Part shown: positions 38,831 through 50,198 of the stretch, one piece after another
Layout of the letters: every line of letters begins with the position of its first letter
How positions within the stretch are numbered: position 1 is the stretch's first letter
Assembly: GCA_039621445.1 (NCBI GenBank)
Contig: CP154955.1
Coordinates: 21,937,823-22,001,822 of the forward strand
Reading direction: 5' to 3'
Length of the DNA stretch: 64,000 nucleotides
Source: Euglena gracilis
Lineage: Eukaryota > Euglenida > Euglenophyceae > Euglenales
The notes under the pieces: model-generated
Told to the model about the DNA's origin: nothing
The model's database searches: none
What the model saw: only the letters and a program-made list of their open reading frames with translations
Position numbers and translations under genes: made by a program

Positions 38831-39285
38831 GCACGTCCCGACACGCGATCCACCGCCAGTGCTAGGTCAGGATCCACCGTGGACAGTCGCCGCTACCAGC
38901 ATGTCCCGCTGCACCTCGTGCACCACCCGTCCGACCGTCCTCCGTCTCTGAGTTTCCCCAGCTGTCACAGGAGGCTGATCTCCAGATCCCCTCTGCTGCG
39001 GCTTCCACCTTGGTGTCCATCGTCAGGTGCTTGGTGACAAGCCCGTGTCTCGTTCGCTCATTTGCTGCCGCACGCTGCCCCCCAGGCGGCTGTTACCGCC
39101 TCCCAGGCTGCTGTGTCTGCCCCCCAGGCGACAGTGGTGGCTGCAAGCCAGGCTGCTGTGTCTGCTCCGCAGGCGGCTGTGGCTGCCTCAGCATTGTTCA
39201 CCAATTCTCCATATGTGCCCATTCCGACCCATTTTCCGGCTGCAGGCTGGGACGCGGTGGCCCCTCTGCCTGCTGCCCTCCCGGT
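38831..39285 (+). other. Unassigned Pro/Ala-rich stretch
   Basis: Open in one frame with a repeated SQAAVSAPQA motif (39,090-39,190). It might be the N-terminus of another retroelement Gag, or non-coding; I cannot decide. Confidence 0.5.
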
Positions 39286-39522
39286 TGTAGGTTCGCGCAG
39301 ATTCCTAATTACAACTGCTGCCTTACTTTGCAGGTGGCAAGGGTCATGTACTGTTTGCGTGGAGTCTGAGTACTGATTTTATTTTACATTGCCAGTGATC
39401 TGGGAAGATTGGAAGGCAGAAAAGATCAAGTTTTGGGCAAGTTTCAGCTTTCACTGAAAAAGTCCAGATTGGAGATTGCAATGCCAAGGAAAAGGCCATC
39501 TGGGCCAGGGCCCCCGCCCTCA
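39286..39522 (+). repeat. 5' LTR of TRIM-3
   Basis: 237 bp, few differences from 41,734-41,970. Followed by CAAACAGTACAACTCCCG as the likely primer-binding position. Confidence 0.5.
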
Positions 39523-39750
39523 CAAACAGTACAACTCCCGTACAAACAGACAAGCCAACATTGCCACCAAGGGGGCCAATGGCCTGAGAAGAGCAATTGG
39601 AATCCGGCCAGCAAACCTCAGAAGTCAAGTCTGAAAGAAGAGAAAATGTTAAAGGATGTGTCTGACATGGCCATGCCTGTGGCATCACAATCTCCAAGAT
39701 TGGGATTATCATCTGGAATTACCACTGTGGACAGGGAAGTTCAGACAGAT

Positions 39751-40141
39751 TGTGTGTGGCGGACAGATTTTTTAAGATCAATCTCCAGAAATCTCTGAAT
39801 TAGGCATTGCCAGAAAGAGAGGTTCAGACCAAAATCTTAATTTGGGAATTCTGTGTTTCATTCTGTATTTCAGTGGCAGCCTATGGCAAACAGTGTATCA
39901 GTTTGCTTGGACTTGGTCATCGGCATTGGCAAAGATCTTCAAGATTTGTTCCCCTGCTGTGCGAAGTATTTTGGAAACTCCAGTGATGCAGTGGGAAAAT
40001 GCCAGTGGAAAAGCCCAAGTTGGCAGTAGGAGGCTGTCCAGCATTGCACATTACAGGTTGGCCTGGGCCAGAAGTTTGTCACGCCAAGTGTCATTGAACA
40101 AGGGCTGTCACAACACACTGAGCCGAGGACCCAACCACACA
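39751..40141 (+). repeat. 5' LTR of TRIM-2
   Basis: 391 bp; differs from 40,704-41,094 at only a few positions (for example CGGCATTGG against GGGCATTGG). Confidence 0.5.
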
Positions 40142-40160
40142 CAAACTGATATGAGCTTTG
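40142..40160 (+). promoter_or_regulatory. Candidate primer-binding site of TRIM-2
   Basis: CAAACTGATATGAGCTTTG lies directly after the 5' LTR. 16 of 19 positions match the motif beside the 5' LTR of TRIM-1. TATGAG is complementary to the CUCAUA anticodon-loop sequence of methionine tRNA. Confidence 0.5.
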
Positions 40161-40703
40161 TCCAGTACAAACGATCCTGTTGGGCCACGAAGGGGATTGA
40201 CACTCAGATTGTGATCTGGTGGACTGTCATTACATTGTCATTGGCTGACCACTGGCTGCAGCTGATGGCAGTACTTTGCACTGTACATTGCTGCAGATGT
40301 CTGTGAAGATTGCATGTCATTGTCATTGAAATGGAGATGGTGATGAGCCGTGAGGCACGTACAACAGAATCGAGCACCGGTGGAGCATCGAGATGAGCCG
40401 TGAGGCACGTACTGGAGAAGGAGATGGTGGTCATTTGGTGCTTTGGACAGCCCAGTTGTTGGCATTGCCATGGGTTGTGGGTTAACCGATAAAACCCTCT
40501 GCCGTGAAGATTTGGCATTGATGTGATGCTGTCTGCTGGTGGTGTTCTGCGGCATTAAATGTCACGGTTTGATCGTTTTCTCCGCCTTCGTCTTCTGCGT
40601 GTTTCTGTGTGTTCTGCATGTTCTGCGCGGGGCTAAGTGGCTCGTCTGTCCGCTGTGCTGCGAATACGTGGGCAATTGCGCAGCATTTGTTCAGGAAGGG
40701 GGG

Positions 40704-41094
40704 TGTGTGTGGCGGACAGATTTTTTAAGATCAATCTCCAGAAATCTCTGAATTAGGCATTGCCAGAAAGAGAGGTTCAGACCAAAATCTTAATTTGGGA
40801 ATTCTGTGTTTCATTCTGTATTTCAGTGGCAGCCTATGGCAAACAGTGTATCAGTTTGCTTGGACTTGGTCATGGGCATTGGCAAAGATCTTCAAGATTT
40901 GTTCCCCTGCTGTGCGAAAGATTTTGGAAACTCCAGTGATGCAGTGGGAAAATGCCAGTGGAAAAGCCCAAGTTGGCAGTAGGAGGCTGTCCAGCATTGC
41001 ACATTACAGGTTGGCCTGGGCCAGAAGTTTGTCACCCCAAGTGTCATTGAACAAGGGCTGTCACAACACACTGAGCCGAGGACCCAACCACACA
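40704..41094 (+). repeat. 3' LTR of TRIM-2
   Basis: 391 bp, partner of 39,751-40,141. Confidence 0.5.
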
Positions 41095-41733
41095 AGATGG
41101 AGTCAAGCCCAAGCCCAGAACACTCCAGAGACGGAGGAGGCGGCAGCAGATTGCAGCCGCCAGCCGCCAGCAGGAGTAAGATTTGACAGTTTCGTGGGAA
41201 GATTTTACATTGCAGGCTGCTGCTGCTGTGGCTGTGGATGGCCGCGCAACTTCAATTACTGGTGGTCGAATGTGGTCAATGCCGCGTACGGCTGTGGCAA
41301 TGCCGCTGGCTGCTGCCCCTCTGGTTGTGGGTTATCCGAGCGTTTACGCAGAAACCCTCCGCCGTGTGTGATTTGGCGTTGAGGTGGTGGTAATTGGACT
41401 TGGCTGTGGACAATTGCGTCGGTTCGCTTTGCATTTCTGCTTTGTAATTTTTCCCCTCCGAATCACAATTCTCTCCCGTTTTGTTTGTTTGTTGTCCATC
41501 TCCCTACCCTTTGGGGATTACTGTGGCAAGCTGGTCGAAAAAGGGGGGAAGGACCAGTTTGCGACAGTTTTTCCAAAGGCTCTGGGGGGATGCCCTGGGC
41601 GGTTGGGATTCCTTTTCTGTCATTGACGCATCAATGATGGCAGGGGCACCCCAACGACACCCGGGAGTCCCAGCGCTCATTGGCCTACGGTGTTGTGTGA
41701 CCTTGTCGTTGACAAGGTCTTGAAACAGGGGGG

Positions 41734-41970
41734 TGTAGGTTCGCGCAGATTCCTAATTACAACTGCTGCCTTACTTTGCAGGTGGCAACGGTCATGTACT
41801 GTTTGCGTGGAGTCTGAGTACTGCTTTTATTTTACATTGCCAGTGATCTGGGAAGATTGGAAGGCAGAAAAGATCAAGTTTTGGGCAAGTTTCAGATTTC
41901 ACTGAAAAAGTCCAGATTGGAGATTGCAATGCCAAGGAAAAGGCCATCTGGGCCAGGGCCCCCGCCCTCA
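41734..41970 (+). repeat. 3' LTR of TRIM-3
   Basis: 237 bp, partner of 39,286-39,522, preceded by a polypurine tract (41,723-41,733). Confidence 0.5.
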
Positions 41971-41974
41971 CGGT

Positions 41975-44430
41975 GCGTACAGGCCGTCTCCACCCCATGC
42001 CGCCGGCCTGTGCCACGCCGTCCCTGTTCCTCTCACACCAAATCCTGCCTGCGCACCCCCATACTCAGTGCGCCTCATTCGTTACCTGTTGCGATGGAGC
42101 CCTTGCCACCAATGGCTCCTTCCCGTTGCATCTCCAGGACCCGTCCAAGGCGGCGAGAGGGCACCACCTCCGGCGTCTGCGTCCTCAATCCCCCCAACGC
42201 GGGCCCGGTGAGTCCCGACCCATTCCGGCCACAACCCGGAGGCCACCTGTTTTCCTCTAACCACGACTACCCATGCCAGCCCTCCGCCACGGGGGTGGTT
42301 GGAAACGCCTGGCGTCAAACCGCACTGGGCAGGGGGGGTTGTATTTGTGGGGCTGCTGCTGCAGTTGTTGTTCCTTGCCTTCCGACTCGTCAGAGTGCCT
42401 GCTGCGCAGTGGACCAAGACGCTGGTGGAGGCTGGGTACGCGGAGACTCCACCGAAGGAGGCGAGCCGACGGCAGCGCAGTTCGGCGGATGCCTCTTTCC
42501 GTGTTCCTCACACTGACACTGATACTGTGGAGGCCGGAGGAGGCTGGCACCGAAGGCCTGAAGCCAGAGACGGGCGGCAGCCAGGGGCAGAGCAGACTCC
42601 CTCAGCCGGCCAAGGGTTCACAACGACCGGTAGATAGCGCGGGGCGGAGGCCAAACAGACAAGCCAGCTGCCCAAGGGGGCCAACAGCCAGCCAGCCACC
42701 CCCCCCCCCGCAGAGAGAGAAAGGCAGCAAGGCTACCCCCCCCCCCAGGGGAGCGAGGGAGCTAGGCTGCCAGACCTCCAGGGGGCCGAAGGGCCAAGAC
42801 CCCCTCAGAGGACACCGAGCCAACACCCCCCCCACACGGGGGGAACCAAGCGACCAACCCCCCCCCCCCCCCAGGGGAAACCGATCCAGGACCCCCACAG
42901 GGGACCCCAAAGAGCACGGAACCAGGACCCCACCAGGGCCCCAGAGGGCAAAGACCCAGCACCCCCCCCCCCAGGGGCCGGAGAGACGAGGGAGACCAGC
43001 CCCTCACACCAAGGCAGAAGACCCCAGGGGTACCCCCCGAAAAAAAAGGAGGGAGACCCCCCTGGGCGAAAAAAATGGAGGCAGACCCCCCAGGCGAAAG
43101 GGAAAAAAACGGCACGGGCGCCTCCCTCCCCAGGGGCCCCCACACCCACCGGAGCCCCAGAACGCCAAGCGAGAACCGAAGAAGGCCCAATGGCACCCCA
43201 CCTCCCAGAACGCCACAGGAGAAAAGAGCAGGCGCAAGGGAGAGAGAGGCCCCCCCCCAGCCAGCCGATAAACGCCAGGCAGGAGGCAAAGTAGGCGAGC
43301 CAAAGAGACCCCCAGACACCAGAAAGATCCAAGGGAGCCCAAGGGACCGCCCCCTTCCCCGCCCAAACAGCCGGGGAGAGCCGGGGAGAGCCGTCACCGC
43401 AAAAAGTCTCAATTCTACAGACTCTGCAACCAGCCTGCAGGTCTGCGCGGCGCGGCTGCCGAGAAAAGCAGCAAGCTTGCGGCTCCAGCCAAGAGTCCGG
43501 AGGACTTCCACCACCACCCCAGGCGCCCACAGGTGCCTGCAGCCGGCCTGCCAGAAGACCGCTGGGGACCAACCAGCCCCTGACCAGGCTTCTGTGGCGC
43601 GCAAGCCGACACACAAGGGTCACCCCAGGCCACCAAACGCCGAAGGCCAGGGCCGAAGGGCCGGACCACACCCCTGCCCTCTGTACGTCATTTCCCCTCC
43701 GTAGACCCACACCCTCCCCTCGTTTGGACTTTTTTGACGTTGACGATGAGATGCGCATCGCCCGCCTCCAATGTTAGCCGAAGGCAGGCGAGGCCGGGCG
43801 CCTCGGTGGGAAGGGGAGTGTGGGCGGCGGGAGGTTGCCTGGCGCCTGCGCACCTGAATTAGCAAACTTCTCCCCCCTTCCGCTACTTTTTTTCCTGTGT
43901 ACATTTCCCCCAGGTTATCTCTTCCTGATGTTTCATTGAAAGATTTGTGCATGCTTAGTCAAGAATCAAAATTTGAAGTTGAGATCAAGAATCAAATCAA
44001 TTCAAAAATGGATACACTTCAATCAAGAGAAGTCTTTGGATTACCGAAAGAAGAGGAAGAAGGAGATCTTCCAGTCCCTACCAGAGAAAAGGAGGTGTTC
44101 CTCTGCTACCCCCCTCCCGCTACCTTTTTTTTAACCAGGATTTTCCTCCCCCCCCCCCCTACTGCTTTAGAGGCACCCCCAAAGGAGTTGGCCAGAAATA
44201 CCCCCCCCCCCCCAATTTTTGAATTAGTTGGCTGCCGGAACCCAGGTTCTGGCTGAATTCAGGGACCGAAAGTCACAAAAGAAAGGGAATTTTTGTGGCA
44301 CGTGTGCCAATTTTTACCGGAGTTCCGGGTGATTGTTTTCCTCCACTCGGCCTGCCGGGGAGCCCATTCCGTGCACGGTCACCGAACCGGAAAGAGGGGA
44401 AAACTCATTGCGCTGCCCTTTTTTATGGCT
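41975..44430. other. Unassigned region with low-complexity block
   Basis: No gene recognised. 42,690-43,260 is a C-run/purine block with open frames on both strands that follow base composition. 42,340-42,410 encodes one hydrophobic stretch (VVFVGLLLQLLFLAFRLV) without further support. 43,950-44,250 is AT-rich with C runs. Confidence 0.5.
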
Positions 44431-45015
44431 TTCACAGATTCCCTAACAAAGTTTTTGGTCAAAAAGTCTGCATCCGCATGGGACTCAAAGCATTCCATTT
44501 CACAGGACATAAAAGCCCAATCCAGGGAAATAAGAAATCTGCTAGACACCGGGGGGGGGAGACATTTCCCTCAAACTGCAACAGAGGAGTTACAGTCCGA
44601 CAGCAGCACCCATGCCTGGGGGAGGCTGGGCGTTCATACTGGAGAAATTGTCCAGGAGTTTTGGAGAGAAAGCTCCGTTTCACATATCAATGTACAATAA
44701 TTACATGCAGTCATCAGCACAGTGAACAGTCTAAGTAGGCCACGGGAAACGGTGTCCCTTTCAGTGGACAACCAGGTAATTTATTATTACCTGACAAAAG
44801 GTGGGGCAGAAAAGACACTTTCGATATCCTTCTACGACCATTTTTTTTAAAAAGTGCATGTAAAAAAATCATCCACAAGTGAAATGGGTTCCCTCAAAGG
44901 AATGCTTGGCAGACCCCTTAAGCTGGTGGGAGTCAGACAGGCCACGATTGGAAACGTTTACCCGGACCAAAGTTTTGATGGTAACCCCCTTTTTGGATTC
45001 AGCCACGTGGTGGCC

Positions 45016-45303
45016 TGCAAGTTGGGGGATAGTCCAGTGTGTCCAGATAATTTCACCACATCAGACTTCTGGCCAATTCCAACTTTTCAGCATTCAGGGG
45101 TCTTCTTCCCAAACTTCCCCACACAGCACCCCAGAAGACAAGACTTGATACTTTGAATCCAGTTCAGAGGCCCACGCAAACTTGTACACTGTTTGCCAGC
45201 TTGCCTGTGTAAAATGTAATTCCCCAAAATCTCTGTGAGGCAATGCTTAATTTCTGCTGGCATCTCTTACCAAAATAAATCTCAAATCTGGCCCGCGCTC
45301 ACA
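45016..45303 (-). repeat. LTR (3') of TRIM-1 copy 2
   Basis: 288 bp, TG...CA ends, homologous to the other three TRIM-1 LTRs. Confidence 0.5.
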
Positions 45304-46361
45304 CCCCCCTTCCCAAAAACAATTGCCAGGCAATTGTCCAAAACGGAAGTAAAAAATGAGCGGGCCGGAGATAAAAATTCAACACACACGCACACACACG
45401 CAACAGCGACATGGAAGAGTGACGAATGGCGGTTCTCGAATTTAAATTGCAAAATCTTCGAATCCACAGATAATCGTAATCATGTCCAAATCCACAGATA
45501 AATACCATGTGGGGCCCGCCTACCTCCACCCCAGCCTTTCCACCTTAGAGAGCCATGTCGTACGACCTACCCCGTACAACATGACCCCCCACGGTGTCCA
45601 GCCGGGGCTTCGGCGACCCCCGCCGAGCTAAACCGGAGCAGAGCCCCCTTGAAGCGGCCCAGCACCGAACAGGGAGGCGGCACACACCACAGCCATCACA
45701 GCAGCAACAGGCAGACGAACTCGAAGATGGTCACCAGATGTGCATTTGTAGGGCTGTTGCACAACCCTGATCACTGTTTTTCACGAGGTCAGGCTCCTCG
45801 CGCCGAAATCTGCAGGGGGAACTTGACCAATGACATTGAAACTTGACATCTTGAACTTGGGAACTTGTAAGCTTGGACATCACACCTTGGATCCTCCACA
45901 GATTGACCTTGGGAACTTGGAATGACAGAACTCCTTCACAGATTGACCTTGGGAAATTGAAATCTTGACATGACAACTTTCTTCCACAGAATTCCTTGGT
46001 ATCTTGAAATTGAACTTGACATCTTGACTTGAACTTGACCCTGGAATGACATCTTGACAGACATTTTGGAGATTGAGATAGATTGTTGACGATGATGGCG
46101 GGCTGTGATTGACATTCGTCTGTCCTTCAGCCCAGGCTCCAACCAAGACCCACAGCAGCACCAACTCCAGGATGCCTGCTGCTAGCTTGATCTGGAGAGT
46201 TGATCATGGTGGCCCAACACAGCATCTCACTGTGTGCCAACTGGTGCCTTCCTCTGCCTTGTCCCCTTCTGCTGCTGAGCTGGCCCGCCACTTCCATGAC
46301 ATTTCACTTCTGAGTGTCTCCCGGCTCCACAGGTACGTTTGTACGGGGCTTTTCTGCACTG

Positions 46362-46380
46362 CAAATCTCATACAAGTTTG
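46362..46380 (-). promoter_or_regulatory. Candidate primer-binding site of TRIM-1 copy 2
   Basis: The minus strand reads CAAACTTGTATGAGATTTG directly after the 5' LTR (46,381-46,669). The same motif is at 34,967-34,985 in copy 1. Confidence 0.5.
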
Positions 46381-46669
46381 TGCAAGTTGGAGGGATGGTC
46401 CAGTGTGTCCAGATAATTTCACCACATCAGACTTCTGGCCAATTCCACCTTTTCAGCCTTCAGGGGTCTTCTTCCCAAACTTCCCCACACAGCACCCCAG
46501 AAGACAAGACTTGATACTTTGAATCCAGTTCAGAGTCCCACGCAAACTTGTACACTGTTTGCCAGCTTGCCTGTGAAAAATGTAATTCCCCAAAATCTCT
46601 GTGAGGCAATGCCTAATTTCTGCTGGCAGTTCTTACAAAAATATATCTCAAATCTGGCCCGCGCTCACA
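46381..46669 (-). repeat. LTR (5') of TRIM-1 copy 2
   Basis: 289 bp, partner of 45,016-45,303. Confidence 0.5.
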
Positions 46670-47652
46670 GACCCCAATTAATAAAGCTGAAAGTTCCAGG
46701 AACCCACTGCCTGAAAATCACCCTCTACAAGGACATGTTTACCAATTGCAGGGGGGAGAAAATGCCGACCCCCAGGTGGCCCCTCCTTTGCAGGATTTGC
46801 TCATAAAAAATTGGAGTGCAAACAAATAAAAGAAAAAACGATTGAAGATTTCCTGGGGAAAAGTTCCAGCCTACGGCGTTATCAAAGCGCTTTTGCGCTT
46901 CTTTGGGTTATTTTGGAGAAAATGGGGTGCCCCACCCTGAAGCCACCACAGACCAAGTGGCTGACGCCTTGACCCAATTACTTCAGTTTTAAAAACCCCA
47001 GGCCCGTAATGCATACAGTGCTATGGCTAGGGTTTGGTGGACTGAGTTTCCACACCATGTTAGCACCTTACAAAATATTTTGGAACCAAAACTTGGAGAA
47101 ATACGGTGTATTTTGAGACCCCCTTCCAATCCTCCAAGGGCTGGCCCAAGTCCCCTTTCCCACTGACATTTGTACATTGCGTATACGCCTCATTTTTTTG
47201 TTCAGGAATCCTCTGTATATATCAATCTTCTGATTTTGAAAGAATCAAGCGTACAGCCAGTGTGTTGGGCTTGGCGCCCTACATCAAAATTAGGCGTAAA
47301 GGCCAAAAGTTCCACAAGTGGGAGAGAGTTGCGACACTTCCGCAATGTCCACAAATCAGCCACTGCCATTTAATGATGCACGATGTGGCTGCAACAGGTT
47401 CATTCGTGGGGGTCCCCTCCCCTCCCCTCCTCATTTCATTAACACCCCCTTATGCACCCTTAAGTGCTGACACAATTGCTTCAATAGCCAAAGATTTTTT
47501 TAGCCAAAAAAGGTTCCCCCCCAGGTTTGGGGGGGCCACTCACCAGAGGGAGTTGGTTTGCTCAAAAAATTTCTGCCAAGAAGTTTTTAAATTGGCCAGC
47601 GGAGGGGGGTTGAGGCTTTTGCAGCCCACGACCATTCGGGCTCCGCACTGCG

Positions 47653-47751
47653 AGATGGTGAGGTCCTGCTTTCCTTGCCGGCTGTTTTGTTCTGGTGTGT
47701 GTGTGCGTGCGCGGGGGGTGCTTCTTACTGCTTTTTGTTGCCGGAGTTGGC
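47653..47751 (+). repeat. Left inverted terminal repeat of DIRS
   Basis: Inverted partner of 52,029-52,127; includes GGCTGTTTTGTTCTGGTGTG. Followed by two imperfect copies of a TTCGACYTCAAGGAGRAAGA unit (47,770 and 47,889). Confidence 0.5.
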
Positions 47752-47994
47752 TGATTCCTAATTCTGCCCTTCGACCTCAAGGAGAAAGAATTTACTGCAA
47801 CGAGTTTACCTGGAAATATTTGCAAAGAAGCATTACATTCACCGAAGATCGGCGAATTATTCACTGGTGGATCAAACTTTTTTGTTGACCTTCGACTTCA
47901 AGGAGGAAGAATTCAACTCTCCGAGTTCAACTGGAATTATCCCAGAATATATTTCAATTACGAAGACAAAGTCACAACCGGACTTCCATGAAGA

Positions 47995-49548
47995 ATGAGC
48001 TGCAAAGAAATTCAGACTGCCAAGAGGAACTTCAACGAACTTCCAAGAAAGCTGGGGAAGGTGGACACACAGCAGCAGCTGCAGAAGCTGAAGAGGCGGC
48101 AGCAGCACGTCAGTCCGTGGCCATCGCAACCCCCCCACCCCCCAGCACATCAAAGATTTCAGACTCCCCCATTCAAAATGATGGCCATGGAACATGGACA
48201 ACTGTGGTCAGGAAAAGAAGACAGAAGGGGACAACTATCACAGGTCCAACAGACTCCACCCCTTTTTCTCAGTTCCTCCCCTTCCAGGGGAGAAAGCAAA
48301 GGCTATGGCAGCCTCTCAAGAAACATCAGAACTCCAAAGGATTCAAATCAAAATCAAGGCTATGGCAGCCATCATTGGACAGGGCCTGGGGCCCAGAATC
48401 ATGGCTATGGCAGCCATCATCCAAGAGGGCAGTGGGCCCAAGTGCAAGGCTATGGCAGCCTGTGTCCAATCCTGGACAGATCCCACTGGGGAAAGGTATG
48501 TCCAACTCACCCCACAGCTCTCTCAAACATAAACCCCTCAGAAGCTGCCCATCAAAGCAGGCAGCCCCCCTTTCAGGGGAAGGCCAATGGAGGCCATTAT
48601 ATCCAAGAGGCCAATGGAGGCCAGGGGGCAAATATCAAGGCCAATGGAGGCCATTTCATTCAAAATCAAGTGGCCATGGGAGGCCAATGCATTCAAGATC
48701 ACTGCAGCCCTTGGGGGGGAGGCCCAAGATTGGCTACACAAGGGCCCCCCCAGAAGGTAATCAAGCCAAACCCCCCAGCTATATATGTAACTCCCCATTG
48801 CAGACACAGACTTTCCCCAATCTTTCAAAATCAGGGGGAAAGCCTGTCTTTGGGCAGCCCTATGGCAGGGCCAGAGGTGACCCCAGTGATGGGGCAGCCA
48901 GGCAGGACCCCAGTGATGGGGCAACCAGGCAGGACCCCAGTGATGGGGCAACCAGGCAGGACCCCAGTGATGGGGCAGCCAGGGGGAAAGACCACAGTGA
49001 TGGGGCCTGTGGACTCCCCAGACACATTACACCCAGGGGTGCCCCCATTCAGGGCCCTGCAGGCCAGCATTCCCCATTGGGTCGAGGCAGGAGCCAGCAC
49101 AGAGGTATTAAACCTAATAAGGGAAGGGGTCAGGGCAGATCTTCCCCTCCCCCCTCAGATGTCCTTAAAAGTTCCCTTCAAAACTCCCCAAGAAATAATG
49201 ACTGCCCAGAAAATTCTGAGAGAATACGAATGTGCAGGGGCAACCAGGCAAATCACCCCACAGGAGGCAAAACATTTTGTCCCTTATTTTATCATTTCCA
49301 AAAAGGAAGGGGAAAAGACCAAGGAAAGACTGATTTCAGATTGTCGACAGTTAAATCTCCACTTCACCCCCCAGAAGTTCAGATTGGAACACATGGGAAA
49401 CATCTTCCCATATCTAAGGAAAGGTTGGTACTGTGGAAAAATAGACCTGAAAGATGCATATTTCCACTTAAAACTGCACAGCAGTCTGGAAAAACATGTT
49501 TGCATGCAGGTGAAACGTGGCAATTTCAGGCTGCATGCTTTGGAATAA
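47995..49548 (+). CDS. DIRS Gag-RT ORF (RT incomplete in this frame)
   Basis: 517 aa. The N-terminal part is Gln/Gly/Pro-rich with repeated words (GYGS, KANGGH) and four copies of TPVMGQPGR (from a 27-bp minisatellite, 48,881-48,985), consistent with a Gag-like nucleic-acid binder. From about residue 370 a DIRS reverse transcriptase begins: PYFIISKKEGEKTKERLISD, CRQLNLHF, then GKIDLKDAYFHLKLHSSLEK. The frame ends before the catalytic box. The next RT block (FGISSLPQKFMTLMR) is in the frame that ends at 49,610, so a frameshift lies near 49,530. An overlapping open frame (47,988-49,610) is otherwise a shadow. Confidence 0.5.
   Translation: MSCKEIQTAKRNFNELPRKLGKVDTQQQLQKLKRRQQHVSPWPSQPPHPPAHQRFQTPPFKMMAMEHGQLWSGKEDRRGQLSQVQQTPPLFLSSSPSRGESKGYGSLSRNIRTPKDSNQNQGYGSHHWTGPGAQNHGYGSHHPRGQWAQVQGYGSLCPILDRSHWGKVCPTHPTALSNINPSEAAHQSRQPPFQGKANGGHYIQEANGGQGANIKANGGHFIQNQVAMGGQCIQDHCSPWGGGPRLATQGPPQKVIKPNPPAIYVTPHCRHRLSPIFQNQGESLSLGSPMAGPEVTPVMGQPGRTPVMGQPGRTPVMGQPGRTPVMGQPGGKTTVMGPVDSPDTLHPGVPPFRALQASIPHWVEAGASTEVLNLIREGVRADLPLPPQMSLKVPFKTPQEIMTAQKILREYECAGATRQITPQEAKHFVPYFIISKKEGEKTKERLISDCRQLNLHFTPQKFRLEHMGNIFPYLRKGWYCGKIDLKDAYFHLKLHSSLEKHVCMQVKRGNFRLHALE
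48881..48985 (+). repeat. 27-bp minisatellite in the DIRS ORF
   Basis: Four copies of a CCAGTGATGGGGCARCCAGG unit (27 bp), in frame, coding TPVMGQPGR repeats. Confidence 0.5.
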
Positions 49549-50198
49549 GCAGCCTGCCACAAAAATTTATGACTCTTATGAGGTGGGGTGGAGAAAGGAA
49601 GGAAAGGTAGTTTCATCTACCTAGACGACATTTTGCTGTTAGCCCCCACAAAAAGACAGCAGCCCAGCATTTGGCAGAAATGAAAGAAAAAAGATCTTTA
49701 CTGGCAGGTTTCAGTTAAACCACCCAAATCTTGTCTGGAACCCACACAGGAAAAAGCAGCAATGGATCTTTGGGCAGGTTCAGATGAAATCTGTCTGGAA
49801 CCCACACAAAAAAGGGCCAATGATCAGGAAAAAGGAAAAGGAGGCCACAGAATTCACAAAAAACTGAAATCAAAAAGGTGGGAAAAGTCACGAAAAAATT
49901 CTGAAAAGTTTCAGATTCTCAGAATTCAACAGCTCAAAAATTGACAAAACTTTGCTGGTGGATTTGGAAAAGTGGGGTTGGGATCACAGCCTAACCATTC
50001 CAAGAATTCTCAGAATTAAAGGCATTTTTGCAGCCAGGTGTAGGCAGAGCATTTTTCCATCCCAGGCCTCAAAAACTCTTTTCAGACAGCAGCAATGGGG
50101 GGGGGGGGGGGCCGAGGTGCAAGATTCAGGGACTTACATAAGATTTTTATATCAATCAAAAAGAATTGCAAAAGTAAAAGGAAAAACCAAAGCAAACA
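49549..50198 (+). pseudogene. DIRS RT catalytic region and RNase H, decayed
   Basis: FIYLDDILLLAPTKRQ, the RT catalytic box, is readable at 49,613-49,660. After it the coding frame breaks repeatedly, and an 80-bp segment containing CTGTCTGGAACCCACACA is tandemly repeated (about 49,732 and 49,792). A complete RNase H is not recognisable. This is what makes the copy non-autonomous. Confidence 0.5.

Larger units (their letters stand above)
39751..41094 (+). mobile_element. TRIM element family 2, nested in TRIM-3
   Basis: 391-bp direct repeats (39,751-40,141 and 40,704-41,094) begin TGTGTGTGG and end CCACACA. The target duplication is AGAT (39,747-39,750; 41,095-41,098). AGGAAGGGGGG abuts the second repeat, and the 19-nt motif CAAACTGATATGAGCTTTG follows the first. 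The 562-bp inner part holds no gene; a short GATGAGCCGTGAGGCACGTA word is repeated at 40,343 and 40,392. Confidence 0.5.
39286..41970 (+). mobile_element. TRIM element family 3, interrupted by TRIM-2
   Basis: 237-bp direct repeats at 39,286-39,522 and 41,734-41,970 begin TGTAGG and end CCCTCA, with a 4-bp target duplication CGGT (39,282-39,285; 41,971-41,974). A polypurine tract AAACAGGGGGG lies before the second repeat. The internal part (about 0.87 kb without TRIM-2) has no coding capacity. Confidence 0.5.
45016..46669 (-). mobile_element. TRIM element family 1, copy 2
   Basis: Complete 1.65-kb copy: direct repeats 45,016-45,303 and 46,381-46,669, polypurine tract GGGAAGGGGGG (minus strand, 45,304-45,314), and PBS candidate at 46,362-46,380. 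Flanks GGCC and GACC differ at one base, so the duplication is aged. The inner part has a TTGAAATCTTGA/CTTGACATCTTGA simple-repeat zone (about 45,835-46,080). It contains the uninterrupted version of the site into which the large chromovirus jumped in copy 1. Confidence 0.5.
44560..47629 (+). pseudogene. Older DIRS element relic: RNase H and tyrosine recombinase
   Basis: RNase H pieces at about 44,590-44,800 (SSTHAWGRLGVHTGEIVQEF, SHINVQ, LHAVIST; then SVDNQVIYYYLTKGG). KWVPSKECLADPLSW follows at about 44,880. A TRIM-1 copy interrupts at 45,016-46,669. After it, LQGGENADPQVAPPLQDLL (46,750) aligns with LGGGNAPPKVELGLLDCV of the younger DIRS. Recombinase remains at 47,220-47,400 (SSDFERIKRTAS, KIRRKGQKFHKWERVATL) and 47,450-47,620 (DTIASIAKDFF, ATHQRE where active copies have HSTRGA). 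It is then cut by the younger DIRS and its terminal region resumes at 52,186. Confidence 0.5.

Noticed and set aside
42273-43758. Long ORFs on both strands (up to 332 codons)
   Set aside because: Caused by C-run/G-run low complexity; no conserved motif.
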